This document shows, one piece after another, positions 5,049 through 11,835 of a stretch of 11,835 nucleotides of DNA. Origin of the DNA: Alistipes sp. Its GTDB lineage: Bacteria; Bacteroidota; Bacteroidia; Bacteroidales; Rikenellaceae. The notes beneath the pieces were generated by a model. That model saw only the letters and a list, made by a program, of their open reading frames with translations, was not told the DNA's origin and ran no database searches. Position 1 is the first letter of the stretch. Each line of letters begins with the position of its first letter. The translations under genes and the position numbers were made by a program. Where the stretch lies: NCBI GenBank assembly GCA_009774895.1, contig VSOO01000001.1, forward strand, positions 11,254 to 23,088, written 5' to 3'.

Positions 5049-6038
5049 ATGGTGACACTCGAAACGATCCGCAAACCCGTAGCCGAAGATCTGGAGGCTT
5101 TCGACGGGTTCGTAGCACAGCAATTCAACGCCGAAGGCGAACTGTTGTCCGACATGCTGCGCTATGCGCTCTCGTCGCGCGGCAAGGGCATACGCCCGAC
5201 CCTCGTGCTGCTCTCGGCACTGCTGAACGCCCCGTCGCCGGACGGGGGCGCCGGGCGCAGGGCCTACCTGGCGGCCCTGCTGGTGGAGATGATCCACATC
5301 ACGTCGCTCATCCACGACGACGTGATCGACGAGGCCGACACCCGACGCGGCAAACCCTCGGTCAATGCGCGCTGGCAGTCGCACAAGGCCGTGCTGCTGG
5401 GCGACTACATCCTGGCCCGCACGATGAGCATCGGCATGACGAGCGGCCAGTACGACCTGGTGACGCACATCTGCGGCACGATGGCCACGCTCTGCGAAGG
5501 CGAGATGTTGCAGAGCGACCGCGCGTCGCACCGCGCAATGACGCGCAGCGACTATTTCGACATCATCCGCAAGAAGACGGCGAGCCTGATCGCCGTGAGC
5601 GCCTCGGCGGGCGCCATGGCCGCCGGCGCCCCGCGCGAGCGCACCACCCTCATGCACCGCTTCGGCGAAGCCCTGGGCATGGCGTTCCAGATCCAGGACG
5701 ACATCCTCGACTATACGCGCACGGCCCGCACGGGCAAACCCGCGAACAACGACCTGCGCGAAGGCAAGATCACGCTGCCGCTGCTCGCCGTGCTCGAACG
5801 CTGCGACACCGCGCGGAGCGCGGAGCTGCTCGACCTGCTCGGGCGGTGCGCCGCGGACGACGGCGCGGTGGAGCGGCTCCAGGCGATCGTGGAGAAGGAG
5901 GGCGGCATCGACGCGGCCGCACAGGTCATGCACGACTTCCTCGCACGCGCCGCGGGCATGCTCGCCGAATACGCCCCCTCGGAGGCGCATCGGTCGCTGA
6001 TCGCCCTGTGCGCCTACGTCGCCGAGCGCGACCGCTGA
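5049..6038 (+). CDS. Polyprenyl diphosphate synthase (all-trans, long chain)
   Basis: This 329-residue cytosolic enzyme condenses isopentenyl diphosphate onto an allylic diphosphate to build an all-trans polyprenyl chain. In Bacteroidota this is most likely the side chain of menaquinone. The first aspartate-rich motif is LIHDDVIDEADTRRGK (D90, D91, D94), and the second is FQIQDDILDY (D217, D218, D221). The KKTASL segment and NDLREGKITLPLL complete the family pattern, and the length is normal for IspB/octaprenyl-type synthases. The residue five positions before the first motif is a small Thr, not an aromatic, which fits a long-chain product; the exact chain length cannot be read off. The ATG at 5049 lies 25 bases after a promoter box; frames extending further upstream cross that promoter and are not used. 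The permease gene follows after 120 bases. Confidence 0.93.
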   Translation: MVTLETIRKPVAEDLEAFDGFVAQQFNAEGELLSDMLRYALSSRGKGIRPTLVLLSALLNAPSPDGGAGRRAYLAALLVEMIHITSLIHDDVIDEADTRRGKPSVNARWQSHKAVLLGDYILARTMSIGMTSGQYDLVTHICGTMATLCEGEMLQSDRASHRAMTRSDYFDIIRKKTASLIAVSASAGAMAAGAPRERTTLMHRFGEALGMAFQIQDDILDYTRTARTGKPANNDLREGKITLPLLAVLERCDTARSAELLDLLGRCAADDGAVERLQAIVEKEGGIDAAAQVMHDFLARAAGMLAEYAPSEAHRSLIALCAYVAERDR

Positions 6039-6060
6039 CGAGGCGGCTCCCTGCGGAGGC

Positions 6061-6079
6061 GCCGCACCGAGGATGCGGC
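6061..6079 (+). other. Hairpin in the prenyl synthase-permease spacer
   Basis: GCCGCA/TGCGGC forms a 6-bp stem with a 7-base loop, with other GC-rich pairing nearby (6090-6125). No T run follows. The spacer then becomes C/A-rich (6126-6155) up to the permease ATG, a plausible unstructured ribosome-loading region. I see no TAnnTTTG box here, so the permease is probably co-transcribed with the synthase. Confidence 0.4.
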
Positions 6080-6158
6080 CCGCACGCCGCACCGGCCGCA
6101 CGCCGCCGGCCGGCACGGACCGGCAACGAACACACGCAAACACAAACAAAAAAACAGT

Positions 6159-7430
6159 ATGGAACAGAAGAAAAACTACACGTTGCCCATCGTCATGATG
6201 TTCTTCCTCTTCGCGATGATTTCGTTCGTGACGGGCCTGGCCAACCCGATGGGCGTGATTCTGAAGAATCAGTTCGACGTGCCCAACTGGATGTCGCAGC
6301 TGGGCAATGCGGCCAACTTCATCGCCTACGCGTTCATGGGGCTGCCCGCAGGCCTGATGTTGCAGCGCATCGGCTACAAAAAGACGGCACTGGCGGCCGT
6401 TGCCGTGGGATTCGTCGGCGTAGGCATCCAGTTCCTCGCGGGACTCGCGGGCGGCAGCGGCTTCGCCGTATACCTTGCCGGCGCCTTCGTGTCGGGCTTC
6501 TCGATGTGCATGCTCAACACGGTGGTGAACCCCATGCTCAACACGCTGGGCGGCGGCGGCAAGACCGGCAACCAGCTCATACAGTTCGGCGGCACGCTCA
6601 ACTCGCTCTCGGCCACGATCGTACCGGTGCTCGTGGGCTACCTGATGGGCGACGCCGCACGAGCCACCATCGGCGATGCGGCACCCGCCATGTTCATCGC
6701 CATGGGCATCTTCGCCGTGGTCTTCGTCGTGCTGCTGGCCATGCGCATTCCCGAGCCCTACGCCATCGAATCGGAGAAGCGGGCCGAACGCAACGAGCAC
6801 AGCGCCCTGTCGTTCCGCCACTTCCTGCTCGGCACGCTGGCCATCTTCCTCTACGTGGGCGTCGAGGTCGGCATCCCGAACTTCATGAACCTCTATGCCA
6901 CCTCCGACCTGGGCATCGGCGCCACGGAGGCCGGAGCGCTCGTGGGCACCTACTGGTTCCTGATGCTCGTCGGCCGCTTCGTGGGCGGCATGATCGGCGC
7001 GCGCTTTTCGAGCCGCGCCATGATCTCGTGCGTGGCCGCCACGGGCATCGCCCTCATTCTCTGCGCCATCTTCCTTCCGGCCGGCCTCACGGTGCACATG
7101 CCCGTATTCCGCGCGGATATCTCTTTCGGCCTCTTCGAGGTACCCGCCGGCATCATGTTCTTCGTGCTGTGCGGACTCTGCACCTCGGTCATGTGGGGCG
7201 GCATCTTCAACATGGCCGTCGAGGGCCTGGGCAAATACACCTCGGCCGCTTCGGGCATCTTCATGGTCATGGTCTGCGGCGGCGGCATCCTTCCGCTCAT
7301 CCAGGGTGTCATCGCCGACTGGGCCGGATACCCCGCGAGCTACTGGGTCGTGCTGGCCGGCCTGGCCTACATTCTCTTCTACGCCCTCGTCGGCTCGAAG
7401 AACGTCAATAAGGACATTCCCGTGGAGTGA
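6159..7430 (+). CDS. MFS sugar permease, FHS (FucP/GluP-like) family
   Basis: This is a 423-residue inner-membrane transporter with about 12 hydrophobic helices, starting with PIVMMFFLFAMISFVTGLAN at 10-29. The NPMLNTLGGGGKTGNQLIQ segment after helix 4 and NPMGVILKNQF after helix 1 match the fucose/glucose-galactose:proton symporter branch of the major facilitator superfamily. So do the mid-chain loop and the late SAASGIFMVMVCGGGILP helix. Sugar uptake driven by protons is therefore likely, but the sugar cannot be named. The ATG at 6159 follows an A-rich stretch without a Shine-Dalgarno sequence. It lies 120 bases after the prenyl synthase on the same strand, with no promoter box between. The pairing with isoprenoid synthesis is not functionally obvious. 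Confidence 0.85.
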   Translation: MEQKKNYTLPIVMMFFLFAMISFVTGLANPMGVILKNQFDVPNWMSQLGNAANFIAYAFMGLPAGLMLQRIGYKKTALAAVAVGFVGVGIQFLAGLAGGSGFAVYLAGAFVSGFSMCMLNTVVNPMLNTLGGGGKTGNQLIQFGGTLNSLSATIVPVLVGYLMGDAARATIGDAAPAMFIAMGIFAVVFVVLLAMRIPEPYAIESEKRAERNEHSALSFRHFLLGTLAIFLYVGVEVGIPNFMNLYATSDLGIGATEAGALVGTYWFLMLVGRFVGGMIGARFSSRAMISCVAATGIALILCAIFLPAGLTVHMPVFRADISFGLFEVPAGIMFFVLCGLCTSVMWGGIFNMAVEGLGKYTSAASGIFMVMVCGGGILPLIQGVIADWAGYPASYWVVLAGLAYILFYALVGSKNVNKDIPVE

Positions 7431-7470
7431 TCCCCACGCGGCGCCGGCCCCACCGCCGGCCTGCAAGCAA

Positions 7471-7500
7471 ACGCCGCGACCCTCTCCGGGGCCGCGGCGT
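7471..7500 (+). terminator. Likely terminator after the permease gene
   Basis: ACGCCGCG (7471-7478) pairs with CGCGGCGT (7493-7500), and inner CCC/GGG pairing extends the stem. Only a weak CCGTTT tail follows, so termination may be partial. Confidence 0.6.
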
Positions 7501-7599
7501 CCGTTTCATAAGGCAGTTCCGCTCCGTTCCCGCGCGCGGCGCCTCATGACCGCAGCCCGCCAGGTGCTTCACGGCCGTAAACGATCGCCCCATGCATTC

Positions 7600-7629
7600 G
7601 AGGCGCCCGCAGCACCTGCGGAGCGCCTC
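7600..7629. other. Strong stand-alone hairpin between convergent genes
   Basis: GAGGCGC (7600-7606) pairs with GCGCCTC (7623-7629) and CCGCAG (7607-7612) with CTGCGG (7616-7621), with one bulged A and a 3-base loop. No T run follows on either strand. It is one of three hairpins between the convergent permease and DUF3127 genes. Confidence 0.6.
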
Positions 7630-7635
7630 CTCACA

Positions 7636-7666
7636 ACGAAAACACCCCCGGATCGTTCCGGGGGTG
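7636..7666 (-). terminator. Terminator of the DUF3127 gene
   Basis: A perfect 10-bp stem CACCCCCGGA/TCCGGGGGTG with a 4-base loop (7643-7666) is followed on the minus strand by TTTTCGTT. It lies about 40 bases after the stop codon. Confidence 0.85.
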
Positions 7667-7706
7667 CATCCTTTCATCGGGACCGGTCGGGCGTCCTGCG
7701 CCGCGA

Positions 7707-8069
7707 TCAGAACGGCAGGTCGTCCGTCTCCGCAGCGGCCGCGCCGAAAGCGGGCTCCTCGCCCAGCGGCGGCAGGTCGGGCACCGGAGCGGGCGCAGCC
7801 TCCTGCTTGGGCTGGAGACGCCAGGCCCGGATGTCGGTATACCAGCGGCCGTTGTACTCGCGCGACTCGATATTGACCGACACGTTGTAGGCCGCACCCT
7901 CGCGCAGGCGCGCCACATCGTCCGGACGGTTGAAGAACGTCACGCAGATCTTGCGCGCGAACGATCCGTCCTGCATTTCGAACACCACATCCTGCCGCTG
8001 CCACTCGCCGCGGGCCGAAGTCCCTTTAGTGACGGGCATTATCTTGTAAACGGTTCCTTCGAATTCCAT
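7707..8069 (-). CDS. DUF3127 protein, OB-fold with SSB-like acidic tail
   Basis: This is a 120-residue cytosolic protein of a family largely confined to Bacteroidota. Residues 1-85 carry the DUF3127 pattern. They begin MEFEGTVYKIMPVTKGTS, followed by an alternating strand region and the very conserved NIESREYNGRWYTDIRAW (66-83). The rest is a proline/alanine-rich linker ending in TDDLPF. That acidic, aromatic-ended tail is the type by which single-stranded-DNA-binding protein recruits partners, and the core resembles an OB fold. A role as an accessory nucleic-acid-binding protein is inferred, not shown. The ATG at 8069 is supported by a promoter 30 bases upstream. Longer frames upstream run into the glycosyltransferase region and are not used. 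It is transcribed alone and ends at a strong terminator. Confidence 0.9.
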   Translation of the reverse strand: MEFEGTVYKIMPVTKGTSARGEWQRQDVVFEMQDGSFARKICVTFFNRPDDVARLREGAAYNVSVNIESREYNGRWYTDIRAWRLQPKQEAAPAPVPDLPPLGEEPAFGAAAAETDDLPF

Positions 8070-8098
8070 AGTTCTCGTGTTTTGGGTATTTGTTTTCG

Positions 8099-8129
8099 CA
8101 AAGATAGGAATATTTCTCCGTTCCGCCAA
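8099..8129 (-). promoter_or_regulatory. Bacteroidota-type promoter for the DUF3127 gene
   Basis: The minus strand has TATCTTTG at 8099-8106. TTG lies at 8127-8129, 20 bases upstream, within a small AT-rich island. The ATG is 30 bases downstream. Confidence 0.85.
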
Positions 8130-8163
8130 TCGCCGCCCCCAATATTCGGCCCGCAACCCCCTT

Positions 8164-8181
8164 TCGGCACGTTCGTGCCGA
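8164..8181 (-). other. Hairpin downstream of the glycosyltransferase operon
   Basis: TCGGCAC/GTGCCGA forms a 7-bp stem with a 4-base loop about 80 bases after the glycosyltransferase stop. No T run follows on the minus strand, so it is at most a weak or Rho-assisted end of that operon. Confidence 0.4.
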
Positions 8182-8257
8182 CGACGGCGCCCCGGGCAGC
8201 ACGCGGAGGCAGCCGGGGCTTCCGGCCGGCCCCGCGCCTCCGACGCCGCGCCGCGGA

Positions 8258-9244
8258 TCATCCGGCGAGGTTGGCCGCGACGCCCGCCGCGCGGGCCAGC
8301 AGCGGAATCTCGCATTCGAGGGCCGCGGCGTAGATGCGGTGGAGGAGGCGCGTCGGCCGGTCGCCGTCGTAGAAGAGGCGGCGGTCCCACTCCTCGGGAC
8401 GCAACCCCCGCTTGAGGATCCATTTGGCGATGTTGAGCCGCCCGAGCATCGCGCTGTCGCGCACGAGGTCGTAGTCGGGCTGGCCCTTGAGGTAATCCGT
8501 GACCACGCGGTTGGCGGCCACGTACTGATCGGCAGCGCGTGCATCGAGCCGCTTCATGTACGACCCCGCATTGGCCAGGCGGTAGCCGTAAACCGGGCCG
8601 TCGGCCGCCGCCACCTCCCGCGCGGCGTGCACCAGGCGCGGCATGACGGCGTAGTCCTCGGCGAAGTCGATCCCCTCGACGGGAAATATGCCCCGCTCCG
8701 TGCAGAGCGTGCGCCGGATCAGCACGCCCCACGTGCGGTTGGCCACGCGGTGGCTCTGCGACACGAGAGTACGGAGCAGCCGCAGACGCTCCATGCGGGG
8801 CGCACGCACCCCATAGCGGCGCACCGCCTCGTCCGCCGGGTCGTCCGAGGCGAAGTAGCCCCCGAAGATCAGGTCGGCCGCGGGCACCTCCCCTGCCCGG
8901 GCCAGCAGGCGGGCCAGCGCCCCCGGCAGCAGCAGGTCGTCGCTATCGACATGCAGAAGCCACTCGCCCCGCGCGGCGTCGATCGCCGTGCGGCGCGCGG
9001 CGGCCAGGCCGCGGTTCGCGGGATGCCTCAGGATCCGCACCTGCCGCGTGCGGCCGGGGTATTCGGCCAGCACGCGCCCCAGCACGTCGATGCTGCCGTC
9101 GGGCGAGGCGTCGTCCACGAAGAGGAACTCCACCCCGTCCCACAACGACTGCGAGAAGAGCGAACGGGCACAGTCGCCGATGAAGCGCTCGACGCCATAG
9201 ACCGGCACGCACACCGAAAGCCGCACGGCACGATCAGCGTTCAT
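8258..9244 (-). CDS. Family 2 glycosyltransferase
   Basis: This 328-residue cytosolic enzyme transfers a sugar from a nucleotide donor by inversion, probably onto a surface glycan. The GT-A fold is clear. RLSVCVPVYGVERFIGDCA opens the domain (8-26), followed by FLFVDDASPDGS (40-51) and the metal-binding LLHVDSDDLLLPG (96-108). AEDYAVMPRL (195-204) supplies the likely catalytic base. The C-terminal third is variable and without membrane helices. I chose the ATG at 9244 because it puts MNADRAVRLS directly before the first strand. It overlaps the stop of the upstream Stealth gene by 11 bases, which implies translational coupling. An earlier ATG at 9271 is possible. Donor and acceptor sugars are unknown. 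Confidence 0.92.
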   Translation of the reverse strand: MNADRAVRLSVCVPVYGVERFIGDCARSLFSQSLWDGVEFLFVDDASPDGSIDVLGRVLAEYPGRTRQVRILRHPANRGLAAARRTAIDAARGEWLLHVDSDDLLLPGALARLLARAGEVPAADLIFGGYFASDDPADEAVRRYGVRAPRMERLRLLRTLVSQSHRVANRTWGVLIRRTLCTERGIFPVEGIDFAEDYAVMPRLVHAAREVAAADGPVYGYRLANAGSYMKRLDARAADQYVAANRVVTDYLKGQPDYDLVRDSAMLGRLNIAKWILKRGLRPEEWDRRLFYDGDRPTRLLHRIYAAALECEIPLLARAAGVAANLAG

Positions 9245-10235
9245 AGCTCGACTTTTCGGGGAAGACCGCATCGAACGCCTCGCACAGCCGGCGGCTCATA
9301 CGGTCGAAATCGGAGATGTCCGTGCTGTCGTTCATGCAGATCATGCGGTATCGCTGCGTGCGCACGGCGTCGCACACGGCGTCGATGCCGTCGTCGTCGA
9401 GCGTCACAAGGCCCGTGTCGCGCATGCTGCGGGGCGCGAACTCGCCCCGGCAGAGAACGTCGTAGCGGACGAGCCAGTGCGACAGGTCCTGCAACGTGCG
9501 GAACGGATGGCGGCACGAGGCGTCGAGCTCCCCCCCCCACATGCGCCAGGCCCGCTCGAACCGGCTGCGCAGGTAGGGCTGGGGCATGTGCGTGTCGAGG
9601 ATGCCGGGAAACGTGCTCCACGGCACGAGCGTGAGGCTCTTCAGGAGGTTCACGACACCGTAGCGGGGCGAGAACCACTTGCCCGGCCAGCGGCGCAGCA
9701 CCGCACCCTTGCGGTGCGCGGCATTGATCAGCTCGAGGTCGTTGTAGACGATGTGGCCCACCGACGAGGGCTGCACGACGCTCAGGCGCGCCATGTCGCA
9801 GGGCAGCCCCCGGCGAAAGAAGTCGCCCGGACGCACGGGCCGCAGCAGGAACGTGTCGTCGTTGAAGAGCACGAAGCGCTCGGCCAGGCCCTCGATGCGG
9901 GCGATGTTCAGCTCGATGGTGTTCGAATTGAAGGTCGGCAGGTAGGCCGAGGGGATGTAGTCCGCATGATCGACCACGTGCAGGCGCGGATTCGAGGTGT
10001 TGAGCCACGCGGGCAGGTGGCCCCACGTGATGAAGTGGATGCGCCTTACCCAGGGTGCCAGCCGCTCGACGCCGCGGAACCAGTAGCGCAGGTTGCGCCA
10101 GTCGCGGAACCGGATCTCCGAGGCGTCGGCCCCCTCGGCGCGGCGCACGGCGAGGAACTGACGCCGCCATGCGGGGTCTTCGCCATCGACCCACGGAATC
10201 ACGAAGTCGATCGGAGCGTCGTCGTACTTTTTCAT
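9234..10235 (-). CDS. Stealth-family sugar-phosphate transferase
   Basis: This 333-residue protein belongs to the Stealth family, whose members join hexose-1-phosphate units in phosphodiester-linked surface polysaccharides and are related to human GlcNAc-1-phosphotransferase. All four conserved regions are visible. CR1 is IDFVIPWVDG (9-18). CR2 spans about 43-133, with RDWRNLRYWFRG, FITWGHLPAWL, FNSNTIE and FNDDTFL. CR3 is around THMPQPYLRS (215-224). CR4 is around CMNDS (300-304). The length is typical and no membrane segment is present. The gene starts 7 bases after the LuxE-like gene ends and overlaps the glycosyltransferase by 11 bases, so the three are one transcription unit. It suggests that the product glycan contains sugar phosphate bridges. 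The sugar cannot be read from the sequence. Confidence 0.92.
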   Translation of the reverse strand: MKKYDDAPIDFVIPWVDGEDPAWRRQFLAVRRAEGADASEIRFRDWRNLRYWFRGVERLAPWVRRIHFITWGHLPAWLNTSNPRLHVVDHADYIPSAYLPTFNSNTIELNIARIEGLAERFVLFNDDTFLLRPVRPGDFFRRGLPCDMARLSVVQPSSVGHIVYNDLELINAAHRKGAVLRRWPGKWFSPRYGVVNLLKSLTLVPWSTFPGILDTHMPQPYLRSRFERAWRMWGGELDASCRHPFRTLQDLSHWLVRYDVLCRGEFAPRSMRDTGLVTLDDDGIDAVCDAVRTQRYRMICMNDSTDISDFDRMSRRLCEAFDAVFPEKSSYER

Positions 10236-10242
10236 AGTCGGA

Positions 10243-11238
10243 TTATTGGATCAACAGATTGCAGCCCCGGATGTCGGCACGGTCGATGCGCCCCTCCACC
10301 GTGAACGAGCCGTCGGCGAAAACCGTGCCCACATCCTCGGTCTGGATGAAGGCGCACGACCACCGGTTCGCCAGGTCGATGACGTTCAGACCGCCCCGCA
10401 CGCCCGGGCCGTGCAGGTCGAACGGGTCGTTCACGTCGCGCGTCAGCACGCGCATCCACCCCGGCGTGCGGAACACGCCGCCGCCCGCCGAGTAGGCCTG
10501 CGAGGTGAGTTCGGCCATGCCGTACTCCGAATGCACGCACCCGACACCGAACGCGTCGCACAGGATGCGGTGGAACTCCGCCTTGGGCAGCTCCTCGCGG
10601 CGGCCCTTCATGCCTCCGGTCTCCATGACCACCGTGTCGCGCAGCTCGGGAGCGTAGCGCTCGGCCAGCTCCCACAGGGCGTAGCTCACGCCGAGCAGGA
10701 TCTTGGGTTTGGGATCCGCGGCCATGTCGCGCAGCAGGGCGTCGTAGTCGCGGAGGTAGAAGCCGCCCGAGCCGCAGGCGGCGATGAGGCGATCGACCAT
10801 GTAGACGAGCGACGAACCTTTCCGTTCGAGGTAGGAGGGCAGCAGCCCGTAGAGGCTCCAGCCCGCAGGATCGCCGTAAAAGACGCGGAACGCCTCCGTG
10901 AAAGCCCGCTCGTAGAGCGCCAGCGACCGCATGGGGTGGCGCGAGGGCTCGCCGCCCCCCGTGGTGCTCGACGTGAAGACCGCCTCGGGCGGCATGCCGC
11001 CGCAATAGACCTCGCGGTGCTTGAACAGCCCCACGGGCAGGAACGGAATCTCCTCCACGCGTCCGACCGAGGCCGGATCGCAGCCTATGAGCCCGAGGTA
11101 TTCGGCATAGGGCGCGCACGCCGCGGCCTGGAAACGGAACGTGGCGAGCGCCGCAGCGCGGAAGCCGGCATCGTCCGCAAGCGTAAAGAGTTGCTCTTCG
11201 GAAATCGTCATGGGATGCAGGGATTGAAAAAAATCCAT
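10243..11238 (-). CDS. LuxE-like acyl-protein synthetase / adenylating enzyme
   Basis: This 331-residue protein is related to the LuxE acyl-protein synthetases and to phenylacetate-CoA-ligase-like AMP-forming enzymes, which activate a carboxylic acid with ATP. The phosphate-binding loop FTSSTTGG lies at 88-95, ETGGMKGR at about 206-213 and the adenylate motif SEYGMAEL at about 237-244. The chain ends DIRGCNLLIQ; its Cys (about 326) sits near the C-terminus, as does the residue acylated in LuxE. The ATG at 11238 is preceded by an in-frame GTG and followed by another ATG at residue 10, so the exact start is uncertain. No luciferase or LuxC reductase is nearby. It lies 52 bases after infC and 7 before the Stealth gene, so it probably activates an acyl group for the same surface product. 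Confidence 0.85.
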   Translation of the reverse strand: MDFFQSLHPMTISEEQLFTLADDAGFRAAALATFRFQAAACAPYAEYLGLIGCDPASVGRVEEIPFLPVGLFKHREVYCGGMPPEAVFTSSTTGGGEPSRHPMRSLALYERAFTEAFRVFYGDPAGWSLYGLLPSYLERKGSSLVYMVDRLIAACGSGGFYLRDYDALLRDMAADPKPKILLGVSYALWELAERYAPELRDTVVMETGGMKGRREELPKAEFHRILCDAFGVGCVHSEYGMAELTSQAYSAGGGVFRTPGWMRVLTRDVNDPFDLHGPGVRGGLNVIDLANRWSCAFIQTEDVGTVFADGSFTVEGRIDRADIRGCNLLIQ

Positions 11239-11241
11239 CAC

Positions 11242-11262
11242 CGGAGCCCTCCCGGGGTTCCG
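11242..11262 (-). promoter_or_regulatory. Hairpin at the start of the LuxE-like gene
   Basis: On the minus strand CGGA-A-CCC pairs with GGG-C-TCCG around a 5-base loop, with one mismatch. It ends a few bases before the LuxE-like start codon and no T run follows. It may slow ribosome loading or mark the infC mRNA end; both are guesses. Confidence 0.3.
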
Positions 11263-11290
11263 ATGATGAATCCGTTATGGTTGTCCGGGC

Positions 11291-11835
11291 CTACTTCTTC
11301 GCCTTGGGCGCCAGGATCATGTTCATCTTCTTGCCGTCGAGCTTGGGCATCATCTCCACTTTGGCCAGCTCCTCCAGATCGGTGGCGAAGCGCAGCAACA
11401 GGATCTCGCCCTGCTCCTTGAAGACGATCGAGCGGCCGCGGAAGAAGACATAGGCCTTGACCTTGGCACCCTCCTTCAGGAAGTTCTCGGCATGCTTGAG
11501 TTTGAAGTTGTAGTCGTGGTCGTCGGTCTGGGGTCCGAAGCGGATCTCCTTGATCACGATCTTCGCCTGGTTGGCCTTCAGCTCCTTCGCCTTGCGTTTC
11601 TGCTGGTAGAGGAACTTCTGGTAGTCGGCGATGCGGCACACGGGAGGATCGGCCTTGGGCGAAATCTCGATCAGGTCGAGCTCCATCTCGTCGGCCAGCT
11701 TCAGCGCCTCGCGCGTGGACATCACCCGCGGCTGTTCGATGTTCTCTCCGACCACGCGCACCTCGGGTGCGGTGATCTCGCCGTTGGTGCGGTGCGGATT
11801 CTCCTTCTCGGGCGGGCGACGGCCGTAACGGGTGT
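11291..11835 (-). CDS. infC: Translation initiation factor IF-3 (5' end outside window)
   Basis: IF-3 binds the 30S subunit, keeps it apart from 50S and checks start-codon and initiator-tRNA pairing. The frame stays open to the window edge, where it reads a basic, arginine/proline-rich stretch and then [17 protein letters not shown], the N-terminal domain entry, so the real start lies beyond 11835. The rest is complete: [20 protein letters not shown], a lysine-rich linker helix, then [18 protein letters not shown] and [19 protein letters not shown] in the C-terminal domain, ending in the basic tail APKAKK. In most bacteria infC is followed by rpmI and rplT. Here the next gene on the strand, 52 bases on, is the LuxE-like gene. 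Identification is firm. Confidence 0.97.
   Translation of the reverse strand, partial: TRYGRRPPEKENPHRTNGEITAPEVRVVGENIEQPRVMSTREALKLADEMELDLIEISPKADPPVCRIADYQKFLYQQKRKAKELKANQAKIVIKEIRFGPQTDDHDYNFKLKHAENFLKEGAKVKAYVFFRGRSIVFKEQGEILLLRFATDLEELAKVEMMPKLDGKKMNMILAPKAKK

Noticed and set aside
4763..7411. Very long open frame (882 codons) on the plus strand overlapping the prenyl synthase and permease
   Set aside because: It is an out-of-frame shadow of two well-recognised genes in GC-rich DNA. Its translation is arginine/histidine-rich with no domain.
4959..7466. 835-codon open frame on the minus strand over the same region
   Set aside because: It is an antisense shadow of the same two genes. 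Composition is biased, there is no recognisable domain, and the plus-strand genes show full family motifs.
8339..9634. 431-codon plus-strand frame opposite the glycosyltransferase and Stealth genes
   Set aside because: It is antisense to two clear enzymes and has the low-complexity translation typical of shadow frames.
10243..11238. A bioluminescence function for the LuxE-like gene
   Set aside because: No luciferase subunits, LuxC or LuxD occur here, and the neighbours are glycan-building enzymes.
10246..11421. 391-codon plus-strand frame opposite the LuxE-like gene and infC
   Set aside because: It is antisense to two well-supported genes and crosses the boundary between them.

Overview
The window reads as the chromosome of a high-GC member of the Bacteroidota, most likely an Alistipes-like (Rikenellaceae) gut bacterium. 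Three things point there. The phylum-specific promoter box TAnnTTTG recurs upstream of genes on both strands, often with a TTG/TTTG element 19-20 bases further upstream. Several genes are Bacteroidota-typical: a DUF3127 protein, an FHS/FucP-type permease and this form of IF-3. The coding sequence is strongly GC-rich, while promoters sit in short AT-rich islands. The genus is inferred; the phylum is well supported.

Layout from left to right. Bases 1-210 are non-coding with a 9-base tandem repeat. Then come tRNA-Glu(CTC) on the minus strand with its own promoter and terminator, and a plus-strand DUF3298-type lipoprotein with a strong terminator. Bases 1497-1637 hold a probable structured minus-strand RNA with a Bacteroidota promoter and a T-tract; its rod-like fold suggests a 6S-type RNA. 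Next are a large FAD-dependent oxidoreductase (minus) and a plus-strand tRNA-Leu(TAG) whose promoter lies back-to-back with that of the oxidoreductase. An unrecognised 191-residue protein (minus) follows. Upstream of it lie two tandem terminators and a 46-codon ORF encoding a signal-peptide-like peptide.

The middle of the window holds a plus-strand polyprenyl diphosphate synthase (menaquinone side chain) followed by a 12-TM sugar permease of the FHS family. Convergent to these is a minus-strand DUF3127 OB-fold protein with an SSB-like DDLPF tail.

The right end is one minus-strand gene string: infC (cut by the window edge), a LuxE-like acyl-protein synthetase, a Stealth-family sugar-phosphate transferase and a family-2 glycosyltransferase. 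The last three overlap or are separated by only 7 bases, so they probably work together on a surface phosphoglycan or glycolipid. The operon has no rpmI-rplT directly after infC, which departs from the usual order.

The items most worth a second look are the 6S-like RNA, the small-peptide/tandem-terminator leader in front of the unknown gene, and the LuxE-Stealth-glycosyltransferase trio. I saw no CRISPR array, transposase, integrase or known defence system.
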